64,000 nucleotides of DNA, from assembly GCF_000499845.2 (NCBI RefSeq), contig NC_023751.2:36197309-36261308 (forward strand), read 5' to 3'. How positions within the stretch are numbered: the first letter of the stretch is position 1; each line of letters starts with the position of its first letter. This stretch comes from Phaseolus vulgaris (taxonomy: Eukaryota; Streptophyta; Magnoliopsida; Fabales; Fabaceae). This document shows positions 1-12,799 of the stretch, in pieces. The translations under genes were made by a program, and so were the position numbers. Below the pieces are notes generated by a model. The model made no database searches, was not told the DNA's origin, and saw only the letters and a list, made by a program, of their open reading frames with translations.

Positions 1-1679
1 ATGCTCCAACCTCATTACAAAAAGAATATCCAACAAAGAGGACCTCCAACCAAACCTAGAAGATTCAAAAAAGCTATATATATACTCTTGTGTCTCAAAA
101 CCAGTATCATCATAAAAGTTCTTCCAAAACCCTACTCCACTAATCACTTTATGAAAAACCAACTACCAAGAAGTCTTATTTCAAATATACTTAGTTGTCC
201 TACAACTTTATACAAAACATATATATTTCATAGTACAAACAACACAAATTACAAAAGATATTATACAAAATACAATCATATTAAGACCATGAATATGTTT
301 AAACTCCTCAAAGACATAACTTCTACTTAGTCCATCCATAAAAATAATGTCAAGTCCAATTTTGCGTATGAGATTGAATTGCATCATTTTGCAAAGATGA
401 TTGTAGTATCAACATCTAGCACTCCGGTCCGAATCACCAGATTATGTCTTTCTATTCATGTACGGTACTCTGCATTACTAACAAAAAAACTCTTTCCCAA
501 CTAGCTAAATGATCTATAACTTAAAGGAATATACTTTACAGTCATACATCCATAAAACAGCAATTCATTCAAGAGATTTTTAGCATAAAATTGGGTATAT
601 ATAGACCAATTATATAAAGAGAATTTTTTTTGTTAATTTTCATTTTCAACCATTGTCAAGAATTGAGTTGTTTATTTAAGATTATAATTATTAAATTTAT
701 TATAAAATAATTTCCTTATATTTTTCTCTTATATTATAATGATCTTATTTTAATACGGAATAGAAAAATATACAAAAGGTCTCTATTCTTCTTTTTTATA
801 TCTGAAAAAAAATAATAACTAAATAAGAAGTATTTCAAAAATATCTTAACTCTTTTAAAAAATTCAACTTAAGACACATTTCCCTCTTACCTCCTTACAC
901 AAACATAAAACATAAATCCTAAACTTTGATAGAATCACCTCTAAAAATAAACCATTAAAATCTCCCTTATGCACAAAGAGTTTCTCTTCTACAACCAACA
1001 GAAATGTTTTAAAACATATTAGTTGTTACATATATGTTTTGTTTTCTGTCTTTTTGAAATATCCATGAAAAGGGAGTTTTGTAAGTATTAAAAATTTAGA
1101 TATCTTAAATCTGTAACAAATAATGTATTATATATGCTTTAGTACGGCGGGATCATTATAATAGTAAGAAATGTTAATTATAATATTAATCTATTTAAAT
1201 CTTAAAAGCAATGTTTCTTCGAAGAGTATTTGTTAGCTTAGAAATTATAGTTGAATTAATGGTTCTTCTTCTTCTTGGTCCAATAATATTCTTTCTCTTT
1301 AGTACATTGTTTCTCTCTGGACTTGTCAATTTTGCCAACTCCATGAATTCAGAACAATTGGTCAAAACACACGTAATAATGCATGCATGAGAATTCAAGA
1401 GTTGAACCCGTGAAGGCTTTTTCATTTGAAACTCACACGTTTTAACACATGGGGTTGAATGGAACCATCAAAACCAGATCCACCATCACCTCAACTCAAC
1501 TCAAAGGGAAGAAAAAATCATACATCAAATCAAATGGAACAATCATTAGGGATAACATATCTATCTATTTTTTTATATTATTTAATAGAAATACGCTTGA
1601 AAAATATGTGTTCCCACTAAGATATAATTTTTTTATCTGGTGTATATAACTTTTTTTCAATATAACTATTTTTTAACAT
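1..1679. other. intergenic, no gene recognised
   Basis: AT-rich sequence. The open frame at the very start (1-330, plus) encodes a basic, low-complexity 109-residue peptide with no domain I recognise and no splice context, so I do not call it a gene. It could be the edge of a gene or retroelement lying outside the window. Nothing else is supported here. Confidence 0.5.
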
Positions 1680-1799
1680 GAAATGAATACAAAAATTAAT
1701 TTAAAAAATACTTTAAGCAATTTATCTTTCTATAAGCATTTTTATTTTAATATTTAAAAATAATATTTTTTTAATTTTTAAAAATACGAATACAAAATT

Positions 1800-2046
1800 A
1801 CTATAAATTAATACTAAATTAATTTTTATTATTAATAAATAATTTTTTAATTAATATCTAATTATTTTTTAAATTTTAACTATTAAATTTAAAATATAAT
1901 TAATTTTATTTAACTATATATTAATTTAAAATTATTTATTAATAATAAGAAAACTAATTTAAATTCTAATAATGTTTTTTCTAAATAGTATCTAATTTAG
2001 TTAATATAATCATTAATTATTTTTTATTTAATGATTTTTTAATAGT
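1800..2046. mobile_element. degenerate foldback MITE remnant
   Basis: The right part (about 1980-2046) matches the right arm of the CACTA-type MITEs seen repeatedly after 43 kb: the 'tatctaatttagtta' block, then 'attattttttatttaatgat' and a terminal 'tagta' in place of TAGTG. The left arm is too eroded to place. Low confidence because the family is AT-rich and chance similarity is easy. Confidence 0.35.
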
Positions 2047-2049
2047 ATA

Positions 2050-5000
2050 GAAAACATTTGACGGTGTTATTACTTAAACATCTTACATTTTATACACTCG
2101 ATAAGATAATGTAATACAAAATTTCTTTCAATGTTTTCAAGACAATAGATGAAGAGTTTAAGGATTTTATATAATGACAAAATATTTACTATTTTATATT
2201 ATTTTCAAGGTAGTTAATATAAAAATTATTTGTAAAATTATAAAATTACTTTACAGAGAATAGTTTTTTTATAAAAATAAGTACAAACTCAGATGAAATT
2301 AAATTAAAATGTGTAATTTTTTATTCAAATATTATTAATGATATCACGATTTGTAACAATTCTTATAATGAAAAAATCCATGTGAAGACCAAAATCATGA
2401 GAAATAAATTATGATAGCATGAATTCTATTATTTGAGAAATAAAAAGCATTAGACGACAATGTTACGTGTTGTAAACCACATGTGAAATTGTCTCTTTTA
2501 AAAAAGAAAAACAGAGAAACTTGAAGAAAGTATCACAAGACTGATCTTATAAGTTTTCAAGATAATAGAAGTCAAAAAAAGTAAAAATATCGTCATAAAT
2601 CATTTTTAATATAAAAAGTAAATTAAAAAAGGTTAAGGAATTAATTAAAAGGAAAAAAATCTCCACCACTGTTTACTTCAAAAAAATTGTAGAAATAAGA
2701 ATGAAAAAATAACCTGACACTTGTCTCTCATTTAAAGTTCTGAGTCAATTCAAAATCAACAACACATCATCATAAGTTATTGTTTGCTTCAAATGTCTAT
2801 GTTTTGTTTTGACCTTAACTTCAATGTTCTTCTTTTTTGAACACTGGATAATTGGTCGGCATCACTTTCTTCTTTTTGTCCGCAGACATTGGAGATGAAT
2901 GTGACAATGAGTAGATGAACATTTTTTAAAAATATATATATATATCTATATAAATTGGTGATAATTTAATTTTTAGAAAAATAAATTTTTGATTTGGTTT
3001 TCAAATGTATAAAACCTATGATAGTTATATAAAAAAAAATAATTCATAAATTTTATATTTTAATATCAAATTAATCCTAAAAAATAATTTAGTATTAAAA
3101 TTAACATTTTTAAATGGTCTAAAAAATATAATGATAGAATATAATTATCAAATTTTAACCATGAGATGTTAAATTAGAATTCTTATTTTAAAAAACTAAA
3201 TTTGTATCGACTTATATATTTAAATATTAAAATAATTATTTATCTAACGAAATATTCACATAAAAATTGTCCTGGTGTGCTTTTTTCTTCGTGTGTCTCC
3301 TGTCAAAGCATATAATTTTAGTATAAAGACACAAATATTTTGGTATTATTAGAAAAAAATTAATTCAATCTCTAAATCTCAATTTATTTATTTAAAAGTA
3401 ATAAAAGAAAATTTATTAATTTTAGAGATAATAAGCTGAGTTAAATAAGGTTTTTCTTAATAAGTAGGGTTTAACTTTAAAAAAAATTAAGGTTTAGGTT
3501 AGTAACTATTATTTAGGTTTGAACGTAGTACAACTTTAAATAAGTAGTTTATTTTATATTTAAAAAAAAATTATTTTTTTAGTAATTTGTAAAGATAAGA
3601 TATTGTCCGTATAAGGTTAATAGTTTGGATTATGAAGAAGTTTTGTGGAAAGTTCTAGAAGTGAAGGAAGGTTTTTAAAAACTTGTAGCCATAATATATG
3701 TAGACAGAGGGAGGTGATTATGACATGATTTAATCATAGTTAAGATGAATGTTTATGTAGATTGTTGGATTTAGAGAAAAAGATGTATATTGAAGTATCA
3801 ACATAAAGGTAATGGTAATGGTAATGTATACAATGATTGGAAGATGTGTATTATATATGGGTATGCGAAATTGATAATTAGGATAATTTAAACACGGTGT
3901 GTGTTAAATTTGTTGTGTTTTATTCTATTGATCTCTGAAATATATATTCTTTAGGTTGATATCATTCAATGTGTGAATTAACACTCAAACAACGCTCAAG
4001 CAATAAGTCATTATAGTATACATTGTTCAATATTGTTCAAGCGTTAGCATGATGCTTCAGTGATGACTTGGAACTCGATTCAGAAAGAGACAAGACAAAA
4101 GTATTTCTGAAGTGAGAAAGTAATCATGAGGTTGCTCAAGCATTAAGACGACAATTGTACATGAGATTCTAAAATATGTGAAATCATGCAACTACATGTC
4201 ATAAAGTAGTGAGGTTGATGATTTTATGACTTTTGGGTGATACAACAAGTTGTATGCTCAAGTGATGATCACTAAAGCATTAGATGAGCATTTGAGTGAA
4301 GGAAATGCTTAACTAATTCTTCTATTTGACATTATATTGATCAAGTAAGATAGTCTTCCTCGATTTAAGGAAGCAAGGTCACTCAAGTAAGATGAACTCG
4401 TTCAACCAACACCTATCTAATAGTGAGATGATGTTAATGATGAGTATGTGATGATGTTTGTGTCTACGTGTGTGATTAATGTGCTAAGATGCATGTGTGG
4501 TATGATTATTGATGATGATGATAAGGATTAGATGCATGCATGTGTATGATATAAATTGAGTTCTATATTGTATGTCATATTTGCATAATATGTTATCCTT
4601 CATGATGTTGCCCTTTAATGGGTGCGTGGTGAGAATAACTAGGATGATATTTTTGTCCCAAAAATCATACTTTTTTAATCGCAAAAATCATTAAGAAAAT
4701 AAGATATATTATATTTCACTTATGATTTTACCGCATAAATTAAAACATCATGTGGTGAGAAGCTAAAAGAAATTTTAGGCATCAAGTTATCATAAAGTAT
4801 GTGCATAAACTACTTTGTTTGAGGATAAATTTTCCAATATGCTTTTTATGTGTTAGGTATTATTCTTTGGTGGAATATGCTTAATATGAGTTTTTTAAAA
4901 GACGTCAAGTGTAACAAATTGAATTATTTCATTAAGATACAAGTAAGGATTTTCTAAATTGTTGAAAAAAAGTGGTTTAATTGTAATTTGTTGTCTATGT

Positions 5001-5460
5001 GTGCTCTATGTTGAAAGTTTTCCTATGTACAAAGGTGGTGTAAAAGTACAAGAATGTTTTTCTAAAGTACATGAATCTTTCATACCGTTCTTAGATTAGT
5101 TTGTGGTGGTGTTTATTGATGTTATATTGATCTACTCTTGTACTATTTTTGGTTTGACTCAGCAAGTGAATGAAACAAGTAGGACTGGTGAAAAATAGGT
5201 CAAAAACTTATTAAACCTTAAAAACAGTTATAGTTTGCTGGAGAAAAAAGAGAAAGCAGTTATATTTAATTGTATGCACATTAGTATGTATTGCAAAAAT
5301 TGATGTACCCGTCTCAAGGACCTAAACAACATTTCATTAAAAAAAAAGAATAATGATTGGTGACACATTCCAGCATTTGAAAATGGTGAATGCAACATAA
5401 AGTGTTAGAAGAGTTGAACAACTTAGTGTGCCATTGGGAACATCAAATGAATAATGAATT
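2050..5460. other. intergenic, no gene recognised
   Basis: No convincing coding frame on either strand. The stretch holds a short GGTAAT-type microsatellite near 3808-3826 and an AT dinucleotide run near 2932-2945. The less AT-rich part, about 3960-4450, looks like old repeat DNA but I could not assign a family. Confidence 0.4.
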
Positions 5461-5717
5461 CAGATTTCTAAGAAACCACCCAAAGTCATTCCTTTGAAGA
5501 CATTCTCTATTGAATGATACATACCACAAGGGATCGTTCATATGGCAGCTACACTAAACTCAACCATGCACAAAATGATACAAATGATAAATCTTACTGG
5601 TTTTGGACCAGTAGGAACAATTCTTGTGTGAGCACAGTATTTACAAACACAGTCAACCAAAAAGCCTCTGAATAGTAATAAAACAATTTTATGTTTTAAC
5701 ATTTTTTATGACTATTA

Positions 5718-5723
5718 TTTATT
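5718..5723 (-). terminator. candidate poly(A) signal of the KUP gene
   Basis: AATAAA on the minus strand, about 75 bases past the KUP stop codon at 5795. Position and motif fit a plant near-upstream element; no transcript evidence is available. Confidence 0.4.
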
Positions 5724-5794
5724 TTCACATGCTTTTGATCGAATATGCCCATAAACTATGTTCACACAAGAATTACCAAGAGAAGGGTAGGAGG

Positions 5795-8700
5795 CTATAC
5801 ATAGAAAACCTGACCAACATTTAAGAGACTCTCATGAGGAACATTGAAGATCACACTATTTTCTCTGCATATCTTCCTGAGAAATGCATATACATAATCC
5901 ACAGCTATTTTCTTGTAGAATCTTGAATCCCTACTAGCCCTCACAACTGTGTTTCCGAGTATGTGAACCACCCCAGCCTCTCTGCAGCTGTTTAAAAACT
6001 CAACTTCATCAACCTCAGTTTGGCTGCTTACATGACCAGAGGACCTAACAGTAGCATTCAAGTGAGATGGAGATGTAACTGAAACTATAGAATCCACAGA
6101 TGAAACTGTTGGATCCATATTCAATGATGCTGTGTTTGCATTATTGTTCAATAGTAGGCCTTCTCTCTCAGTTTGTTGTTCATATAAACTGTAGTCATCT
6201 GAATCTGAGCATCCTTCCATCATAGACTCCAGCTTAACAAACACAAAAAGATTGTGGAAAAGCTTTTTCTCGAAGTCCTCATCTTTCTTGTGCAAATCTT
6301 TGTATCCGTACCTTGCCACACATCGAAACATGTGGAAGTTCTTAGGTCCAATTCTCTTGACAAGGAACCTTTCATCTTCTGGGACAGTGTAGACAGGAAG
6401 ATACTTCACACATACAAAAACAACAACAGAATGGATGGCTGGTAGGTTTGTGATGAAGTGAGAAAATATGTGGGGTACTCCACTTGCAAGCTCTGTGTAT
6501 ACCAGGCCTATTCCTGGTACACGAACAAGTCCTAAACTTGGTCCAAGTCCAAGAATCCATGTCATTGACACCTTACTGTGCATTTCAAACTCATAGCGTT
6601 TCACTGTGCCATAATGCCATACATACATGATCAGAAGAAATGCTCCAGCAATTGCAAGGGGAGCCCATCCACCTTGATCAACTTTGAAGAGTACAGCAGA
6701 GAAGTATGTGCATTCCACAATCAGTGATAAGCCAGTGAACACCACAACCAGAATCCAATGGCAGCGCCACACTAATATCATGATTAAAATCATAAGCAAT
6801 GTTGTAACCAGCATCACTAGTACAACTGCAGTACCTGCAATTACAATGGCTGTTATATAATTGGTTGCACAATTTAAAGGAAGCATGTAGTATCATTGCA
6901 TAATATGCACTACTTCTTACACCCTTTGATGTAAAAAGGATATAGGGAATCCCCATTCATGTGAAATTTGGGCAAAAAAAAAAGTAACTTGGAGAAAAAT
7001 AAATAAAGTGACTTTCACAAATTTTTTTGTTTATAACCTAAGACCAATCAATCGAATATTGATTAATATGTAATCGATCGAACACTACTTGAAGGCTATT
7101 ATGCTCAGAAATGAAATAGTCCAAATGTTCCTGGAAATTCTTGCTCCCATTGGACCATTTCTATCTATATGCATTAGGATCCCAATTCATAGATCTGTCC
7201 GTTCGAGAAATCAAAATAAGAGGATCGAACCATTCCTTCTGACTCTTTTTCAAATTTGAGAAATGTTGGTTGATCGTGTATTTCATTCTAGTTCGATGAT
7301 TCAGAGTATCATTTCCTATTTGATACCTTTTAATTTCATATTCGAAGTTGTAATTGAATCGATTCAATACATTTCTTATGTAAACATGGTGCTATATTGG
7401 ATTTGAATCAGATCTTATTGGATCCTTCACTGAATTTTTTTTCTTTTCACTTTGTATGTGTTTAGTCCCTTGGTCAAATTTGGTCTCTGTATTTCTATAA
7501 CAGTGCCTCCAGTCCTCGTATTTTCTAGTGTATTTAGGCCCTAATTCTATACTACATTGGACCTACCAAGGGACTAAATTCACCACCTTTTGGAAGATAC
7601 AAGAATCAAAATCACTGTTGTACATTTTATCCTGTTTTGCTCTTTCTAAGGAATTCATGTCCTCCTCCAAATTGTACATTCTATCTCCTTCCTTGTAAAT
7701 TTCCTTTTCTTATAAGAGAAAGGTGAAAAAGCATGCTTCACAACATTCAACAAAGGAAGAATAACTTACCATATGCATTTCCAATTTGACTCTGATTTTT
7801 AAACCCAGCTGTAACAGCAATGCATAGAATCATAAGGATCCAATTGATATCTGGAATGTATATCTGGCCAAGGAACTTCTTTGATGTATGAACAACTTTT
7901 ATTCTCGGGAAACATCCATGAGCATTGGCTTGCTTAATAATTGAGAAGGTTGCAGATATTGTGGCCTGGCTTGCAACTATAGCTGCTGCTGTTGCAACAA
8001 CAAATACTGGCCAGTATATTTTGTCTGCAGAATTAAGGATAATCAAAATCTACCCACTAAATTTTATATTTGCAGTAAATTTAGTAAAATTTAAATTAAA
8101 AAAGTGTATTAATTGTTAACATTTCTCCTTATACTATTAACATGATCAAGCACAAAACCATCTCTCAAGTTTCATAATAATCAATGCAACCAAACTCTAT
8201 AACAAAAGCCTTAATTTTATGAAGTCTTAAACTTTGTTCTTAACTGGGACCCTCAAACTCCCAAATAATATGTAAAATCTCTCTGGTCAATTATCACACC
8301 AACCACACTGTAATTGACATCTCACTAGGTATCCAAATCATCTGATAATCTCCAAAACACTGAGTCAAGTATCATAACACCAATAAGCAACCTGGTCCTT
8401 CAAATCTAGAACCCTTGACAACAAAGAAAAAAATCTATAACCGTAATTTCTCCACAAACTGAAGGGGTTTCATACTTTTATGACATCTCTAACACCAGTC
8501 AACATAAAATATCTGTAAGAGAAAGAAAAGTGGAACTTCCACACCAAGAGGTTTATCCTAAGAGTGTAGCAACAAGGCTGTGGATCATATTCTAAACACC
8601 ACATATCACAAGTAGAAATATCAAAATAAAAAGTGTGAGAATTATAACAAACCTGGAATAGAACGATAAAACGCATCTTGTGAATGGTCCAAGTTATGCA

Positions 8701-11700
8701 TAAGGTAAGCAGCTTGTCCAGAGTAGGCTAAAAGAAGGCAAGGAAACACTAGGAGAGTAAATGCAATCTGTACAGAAGAGACTGGAAAGTGGGCTAAGTC
8801 AGCAAAAAGAGCCTCTGTCCCTGAAATAAATCATCACAAATAACCAAGCTCAAGTCATGAGTCCACTTCACTTAATTATCCAAGTCAGCTTGTTTTTCTT
8901 ATTCTGATTGGTGTCTTGTTCCTTTGGTTTGTCTTGTTTCACTTTAGCTTGTTTGCAGTTGTGGTTTTTGGCAAGGTTAGTTTTGAGTAGTTGACTGGAA
9001 GGTGTTGTGATGTAAGGTCGTCTCAGGTTTTTTTATATGGGTTGGATCACTCCTGAAATGATTATTATGTATATATTGTTTCTTGCTGATTAAAAAAAAG
9101 TTAATGTACCTGTTATGCTGAGCAAAATTCCACCAAGGGAAGTCCAACCATCTTTACCTCCTCGTCTTAGATAGCGGTATATATACACTGGTGAAAAAGC
9201 TTTTAGAACACTGCTGTCATATTTACAGATGTTGAAGATGCCTATGCCTCCAATTAGGAGAAACCAAAGAAGGACAACTGGAGCGAAGAGCCAACCAACT
9301 CTATCTGTTCCGTAATGTTGCATGCTGAATAACCCAACTAGTATAACAACAGCAACCAGCACCACTACTTCTGCAACTCAGGAAAAAATGAGAAAAAAAG
9401 ATAAACTTTTCAAGACTAAAAACATAAAATAGTTGAATTTGAAACTGTAGTACTTAACACAGATAATGGTAGATAGAAACAGAAGAAAAATGCAGTGTTA
9501 CATTATAGGTGTAGGACCGTACCGTTACTCAAATCTGCGTGATTTACCTTGATGCCACCAACCGCAGATAAAACTGCAACACAAGATTTTGTTATGAATA
9601 TTTGGAACTCACTGAAGGGTTATTTAAGATGATACTAAAGCAGAAAATAAAGTGTACTGAAAGCTGAATCATTTTATCTGCAGCCTTAAGCAATACATCA
9701 TACATGTAATTAATTTCTAATTAATCCATTTTTAAAGGGGATGAAAGTGAAAAAGCTACAAATGATGTTCTAAGATCTTGTATTCTAGGCCATTTTCGAA
9801 TAAATACATCTCTTGCTGAGTGGACCAAGTAATCAATAACGCCATTCAAAATACTACCAATTTCAAAATTATATTCTTCTCACTGTCCTTTTCTATCACC
9901 TCAAAATGACTTTATGGTTTCCCTTCACAGCTCGGTAAATTTGCACATTTTGACATATAAAATGCAGAAGCATGTAAACCGGTTGGTAGATATAGTACTT
10001 GGGTAAACAGAAAATTCACATCACAGAAACATAAACAAAAAGGAACAAGAAGATCAGTATCAGACACAAGCCATACCAGATATAGCTGGGGTAAGAATAC
10101 CATCTCCAATCACCATGCAGGTACCAACAAGGGCAAGAATAAGAATGATATCTTTATAATAAGCTTGTTCCTCTAACCATCTCTTGGTTTTTGCAGCAAA
10201 TGACTTTTCACGGATGGTAGACCGACTATATGTTGTTAGCTCTTCATCCGTACGATGCTGGTTGGGAATGGTTCTAATATTTGCATGTCGACAGAGCAAG
10301 GAATAAAGAGCCAATGTTCCACCTGCTCCATAGATGTTCAACAGTATCAACAGATTTTTCTGTTTTATCAACAAAGAATAAATAAAATAAAATGACACAG
10401 TTCAGGGATGTCTCAATCCTTACAACAGTATCAACATATATACACGTTCAATATGTCATAGGTTGAAATACTAGTATGCTTAGCTATTTCCTTAGTCCAA
10501 CCATGAATATACTAATTACCAAAATCAAACAAATACCTTGACCATTATCATTAGCTCGTAGTACAATAAGAACATATTTGAGCAGCGGCACCAGAGTAAG
10601 AGAGTATATAATCAAAGAAAGAGCTCCCATCACTTGCTCCTGGTTGTCAACTCCATGAGGAAATGTATTATAGAAAACGTACAAGGGGGAAGTGCCCAAA
10701 TCTCCATAGACTACACCAAGACTCTGATATGCAAGCCGCAGAAGTAACAGTGTAGAAAATTTCTGAACAAATCAAACCAATAACAATAACAAATTATACA
10801 CCAAATTGTATGGCTGGCATAATATCTTTAGAAACTGTAAAAGAGAATTAGAGAATGAAGAAATTCCGATTGAAAGTTTAACTTATAATCACTCAACAGA
10901 CATGTAAAAATATGGATTTCTTAGTCTACTCAGCATTAGATATGTATTTTGAGAAGAGTTGGTTCTAACTTGTCTGGAGAGCCTTTGTCATCAAGTGGTC
11001 AGAAGTCTAATCCTTGCTGCTCCACTGCATTTCCACCTAATTGCTTACGTAGGACTTCCTCATTAATAAAGCATTTCTCATGAAAAATCACATCTCTTTG
11101 TGAAAGCTACGATTCTTCACAAATCATGAAGAGTGGCATCTCTTCATGAACTAAGGGTTTTTTCATCCCCTATATCCCCTATACCTAAGGAGAGTATTTC
11201 ATTCTATTTCCATGTAGTTAAGAATTTTCTATGAAAAAGAGATGAAAGAGGGTGAGAGGATTCTTATAATTCTCTTCGAGAGAGAGAAAAGTTGTGCTTC
11301 TATTAAGCTTGGTGAGAATTGGAGAGAGTCATTTGAGAGAAATGAGATTTTCTTGAGAAAGAGAGACCATTTGTAATCATATTTTCACTGTGGAAATCTT
11401 TTACTTGATAAAGTTTTTCATGTTAAAATTGTTGAAAATTTGTTCTGTTAATTCCCAGTTCTGTTAATTCCCAATCGCTTAATCTTCAATACCCATGTAA
11501 AGGACCAACTCCCCCAAAAGCTTAAACTCAAATGGGGGCCAAAGAATGGTTGTTAATATATACACATATAATAATAGAGGAGCATACTTTTTCTCTGTAC
11601 ATGTTTTTGAGCCGTTCAGCTTCTTCATCCATTGGCTGGTCAATCCTCTGTTCCAAAACCCACATACCGCCTCTGTTATCACCGTCTTCATCAAACTCAG

Positions 11701-11710
11701 TTGAAGCCAT
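5795..11710 (-). CDS. KUP10: KUP/HAK/KT potassium transporter, KUP10/KUP11 type
   Basis: High-affinity-type K+ uptake permease of the KUP/HAK/KT family, a plasma or endomembrane K+/H+ symporter. Coding exons (minus): 11710-11588, 10762-10537, 10322-10077, 9573-9523, 9370-9110, 8820-8653, 8024-7770, 6834-5795. They sum to 2370 bases, 789 aa, all joints GT-AG. The N-terminus has the MWVLEQ...MDEEAERL block typical of the KUP10/11 clade. The family signature GDLGTSPLY is at residues 61-69, and [26 protein letters not shown] and [10 protein letters not shown] follow in order, with about 12 hydrophobic segments. A long cytosolic C-terminal domain ends in GQVFYV, as in Arabidopsis KUP10. Length fits the remembered 790-800 aa. 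It appears intact. Introns 5 and 7 contain inserted DNA (see separate entries). KUP10 versus KUP11 cannot be settled without a tree. Confidence 0.95.
6975..7437 (-). pseudogene. ycf2: ycf2 fragment (nuclear plastid DNA, NUPT) in KUP intron 7
   Basis: Read on the minus strand in one frame, this stretch encodes a clear Ycf2 segment: a NRFNYNFEY block, then [63 protein letters not shown] and INQYSIDWS. Ycf2 is the very large plastid-encoded protein associated with the chloroplast import motor. The frame runs unbroken for about 450 bases except for three TAG stops (7392-7394, 7161-7163, 7038-7040), so it is non-functional DNA copied from the chloroplast into the nucleus. It lies wholly inside the intron between 7769 and 6835 and does not touch splice sites. 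Edges are approximate. Confidence 0.92.
7445..7625. repeat. possible MITE or short inverted repeat beside the NUPT
   Basis: A block reading 'tttagtcccttggt' near 7460 recurs inverted near 7565 ('accaagggactaaatt'), giving a small inverted-repeat unit of about 120 bases. This resembles common plant dispersed repeats with an AGGGACTAAA motif. No target duplication was found. Confidence 0.35.
8880..9101 (+). mobile_element. LINE 3' tail inserted antisense in KUP intron 5
   Basis: The last ~60 bases (9040-9101) closely parallel the 3' end of the LINE at 49481-51014: a 'gggttgRatcac.cct' block, then T-rich sequence ending 'ttgctgat' and a run of eight A. The insert makes up most of the 289-base intron (9109-8821) and its A tail ends about 8 bases from the 5' splice site of exon 5. 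The 5' limit is uncertain and no target duplication was found. Confidence 0.6.
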
Positions 11711-11752
11711 TAAGTGCTCAGTTCAATAACTTTCTCTGCTACTCTATCCTTG

Positions 11753-12600
11753 AAACAAACGTGAAATAGTTAGGTACCTAAACAAACACTCACACACAAT
11801 AGTTGAAAGTAAACTCTGATGAAATCCATGCCTACTCAAACCAAGGATCCAAATTAACCTATAAAAGTTGGAAAAGCAAGCAAAGTTGGTTATTTCAATG
11901 AGTGGTTCCAACACCATCCATCCCATCTATGAAAGGAAAAAAATTTACAAACCCAATTTCAATCAACCTATAATCTGCATCGGCCAAGCCTTCACAGGCT
12001 AAAGTAAAGCATATTCAAACCAACTACAGACATAAGAAGAATAAAACTAACAGCACCAAAAGTTTGTATTAGAATTGTGGTAGTTAAGTGCTCTTGGTGG
12101 TATTCTCATTAGAATTGTGGTTTCACGCAATTTGTGTGGTAAAAGTTTGTATTAAAGATTAACAGATATGCTAAAAACACCAGCATCTGAGTTTTGACCA
12201 GTTGCTTTTCAGCCAAACTCACTATTATTCAAATTAGTCAAGGCAAATCTTTTATCTGAAACCATTCTTAATCAGATGAGAATATAAATCTCAAAAATCA
12301 TAATAATCTCGAATTTAAAATTGAAAACTAAAGAATTGGTGAAAACCAATCCTCACCTCCCCTCGACTGTCACAAAAACCTGGTACTAGACAACCTCAGT
12401 ATTTGTATTCAGCAGAAGCAGTATTAGTAGCAGTTTGATGTCAGCCACAGAGCCAAAAACCAAGCTCAGATTCATCAGGTATCCAGCACAAGATAGTTCC
12501 AGGTCGTGGGGAAGAGAAAACCAAAAGGGTAACGTTAAGGCTGTACACTGTCAGTGTCCCATAACAGACAAAAAATTACAGACCAAGAGAGAGAAAATAC
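11753..12600 (-). other. possible KUP 5' leader exon and leader intron
   Basis: On the minus strand a GGGGAG|GTGAGG donor stands at 12357/12356, and a plausible AG acceptor lies at 11749-11750, about 40 bases before the start codon. This would give a non-coding first exon upstream of 12357 and a leader intron of about 600 bases. The open frames here on both strands look like chance. This is inference from splice motifs only. Confidence 0.3.
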
Positions 12601-12799
12601 ATGACACAGTAGAGCCACTTGTTTTTGTTTCTTTGGATTGTTTCTTTGTGTTAATTGAATGCATACTACTTTTGTTGAAATCTTATTCCCCATATGATAA
12701 GGATGTGAATGGGATAACTTCGATTCCAACCTGGTTTTATCATTGTTTTTTTAATTGGTGCATCCTCAGTAATGCACTAACCAAGAACAAAAGTTAATG

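Noticed and set aside
1..330. 109-residue open frame at the left edge
   Set aside because: No domain, low-complexity basic composition, and no splice or promoter context; chance or an edge fragment.
7161..7367. 68-residue minus-strand open frame as a small gene in the KUP intron
   Set aside because: It is a piece of chloroplast ycf2 continuing across stops on both sides, so it is a plastid-derived pseudogene fragment.
12435..12797. 120-residue plus-strand open frame upstream of KUP
   Set aside because: No recognisable domain; it overlaps the probable KUP 5' leader on the other strand.
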